Source of the DNA: Rhodospirillales bacterium
Lineage (GTDB): Bacteria > Pseudomonadota > Alphaproteobacteria > Rhodospirillales > Casp-alpha2
Assembly (NCBI GenBank): GCA_028282185.1
Contig: JANQIJ010000265.1
Span: 1-5,522, forward strand
Reading direction: 5' to 3'
Length of the DNA stretch: 5,522 nt
Numbering within the stretch: position 1 is the stretch's first letter; the number at the start of each line of letters is the position of its first letter. Shown piece after piece: positions 4,807 to 5,522 of the stretch. The notes below the pieces were generated by a model. That model saw only the letters and a list, made by a program, of their open reading frames with translations, ran no database searches and was not told the origin of the DNA. The position numbers were made by a program, and so were the translations under genes.

Positions 4807-5522
4807 ACGCCCTCGATCAACCGCGGTCCGACACATCGACCGCCGAAAGCGGCGAGTTGTCCGTTCTGAAGGAAACCGGTCAGCGGGAAGTCTTTTGCGG
4901 CCTGACGGGCATCATCTGGCTGCACCGGAAGATTCAGGACGCCTTTTTCCTGGTGGTCGGTTCCAGGACCTGCGCCCATTTGATCCAATCGGCGGCCGGC
5001 GTGATGATCTTCGCCGAACCGCGCTTCGCCACGGCCATCATCGACGAGCGGGACCTCGCCGGACTCGCGGATATGAACGAAGAGCTCGAGCGCAACGTGG
5101 CCCGGCTTCTGGACCGCCGCCCGGACATCAAGCTGCTGTTCCTCGTGGGGTCCTGCCCGTCCGAGGTCATCAAGCTGGACCTGGGCCGCGCCGCCGAGAA
5201 GTTGTCGCAGACATATATGCCGGACGTCCGCGTATTGAGCTATTCCGGCAGCGGAATCGAGACGACCTTCACCGAGGGCGAGGACGCCTGTCTGGCGGCT
5301 TTGGTGCCCGAGATGCCGCCCGGGATTCCAATGGCTGATGAGGGGCCGGAGCGCTTGCTTGTCGTCGGCGCCCTGGCCGACGTGGTCGAGGATCAGTTCC
5401 GCCGCCTGTTCGACGCCATGGGGATTTCCGAGGTCGATTTCCTGCCGCCCCGGAAAGCCGGTGAGTTGCCGCCCGTGGGCCCCGGAACCCGCTACCTGCT
5501 GGCGCAGCCGTTTCTGAGGGAC
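4803..5522 (+). CDS. bchN: BchN, subunit N of dark-operative protochlorophyllide reductase (5' part)
   Basis: The first 240 residues of BchN, which with BchB forms the NB catalytic component of the light-independent protochlorophyllide reductase, a nitrogenase-like enzyme fed electrons by BchL. The family is about 420-430 residues long, so slightly over half is present; the gene continues past the right edge with no stop. Seen: FCGLTGIIWLHRKIQDAFFLV (31-51), GSRTCAHL (53-60) and FLVGSCPSEVIKLDL (113-127). Cys32, Cys57 and Cys118 have exactly the spacing (25 and 61) of the three cysteines that bind the NB [4Fe-4S] cluster in Rhodobacter capsulatus BchN. ATG 4803 overlaps the bchF stop in ATGA and has GGAGG at 4791-4795, 7 bases upstream. 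It is cotranscribed with bchF and probably followed by bchB, bchH, bchL and bchM outside the window. Confidence 0.96.
   Translation, partial: MNALDQPRSDTSTAESGELSVLKETGQREVFCGLTGIIWLHRKIQDAFFLVVGSRTCAHLIQSAAGVMIFAEPRFATAIIDERDLAGLADMNEELERNVARLLDRRPDIKLLFLVGSCPSEVIKLDLGRAAEKLSQTYMPDVRVLSYSGSGIETTFTEGEDACLAALVPEMPPGIPMADEGPERLLVVGALADVVEDQFRRLFDAMGISEVDFLPPRKAGELPPVGPGTRYLLAQPFLRD

Overview
This window is a stretch of a photosynthesis gene cluster from a purple (anoxygenic phototrophic or aerobic anoxygenic phototrophic) alphaproteobacterium. The evidence is high-GC coding sequence, recognisable bacteriochlorophyll biosynthesis proteins (BchG, BchF, BchN), a BCH2/PucC-type membrane protein, and the regulator pair PpsR (CrtJ) and PpaA (AerR). 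The order bch2 - bchG - ppsR - ppaA / bchF - bchN fits the conserved core seen in many alphaproteobacterial clusters. The exact genus cannot be read from the sequence.

Layout. The left 3.8 kb is read on the minus strand, from right to left: ppaA (3807-2905), ppsR (2827-1394), bchG (1299-415) and the 5' part of a bch2/pucC-family gene (398 to the left edge). The right part is read on the plus strand: bchF (about 4291-4806), overlapping by ATGA the start of bchN (4803 to the right edge). The 480-base divergent spacer between ppaA and bchF and the 94-base spacer upstream of bchG hold the regulatory DNA.

How it fits together. BchF (3-vinyl hydratase), BchN (subunit of dark-operative protochlorophyllide reductase) and BchG (bacteriochlorophyll synthase, the tail-attachment step) are enzymes of one pathway. 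PpsR is the redox-responsive repressor of such genes, and PpaA is its cobalamin-binding partner. PpsR-type operators (TGT-N12-ACA) are present in the window: a perfect tandem pair with 8-base spacing directly in front of bchG, one perfect site in front of bchF, and two one-mismatch sites overlapping to form a 34-base palindrome in the ppaA/bchF spacer. The window therefore carries both the regulators and several of their probable targets.

I do not see a wholly new system here. The points most worth a second look are: the bchG promoter, where operators, promoter and start codon are packed so tightly that a leaderless mRNA is likely; an 11-base inverted repeat that puts the same sequence at the start of both predicted divergent transcripts; the missing normal start codon of bchF, which a single extra C would repair; and the cysteine content of PpsR.
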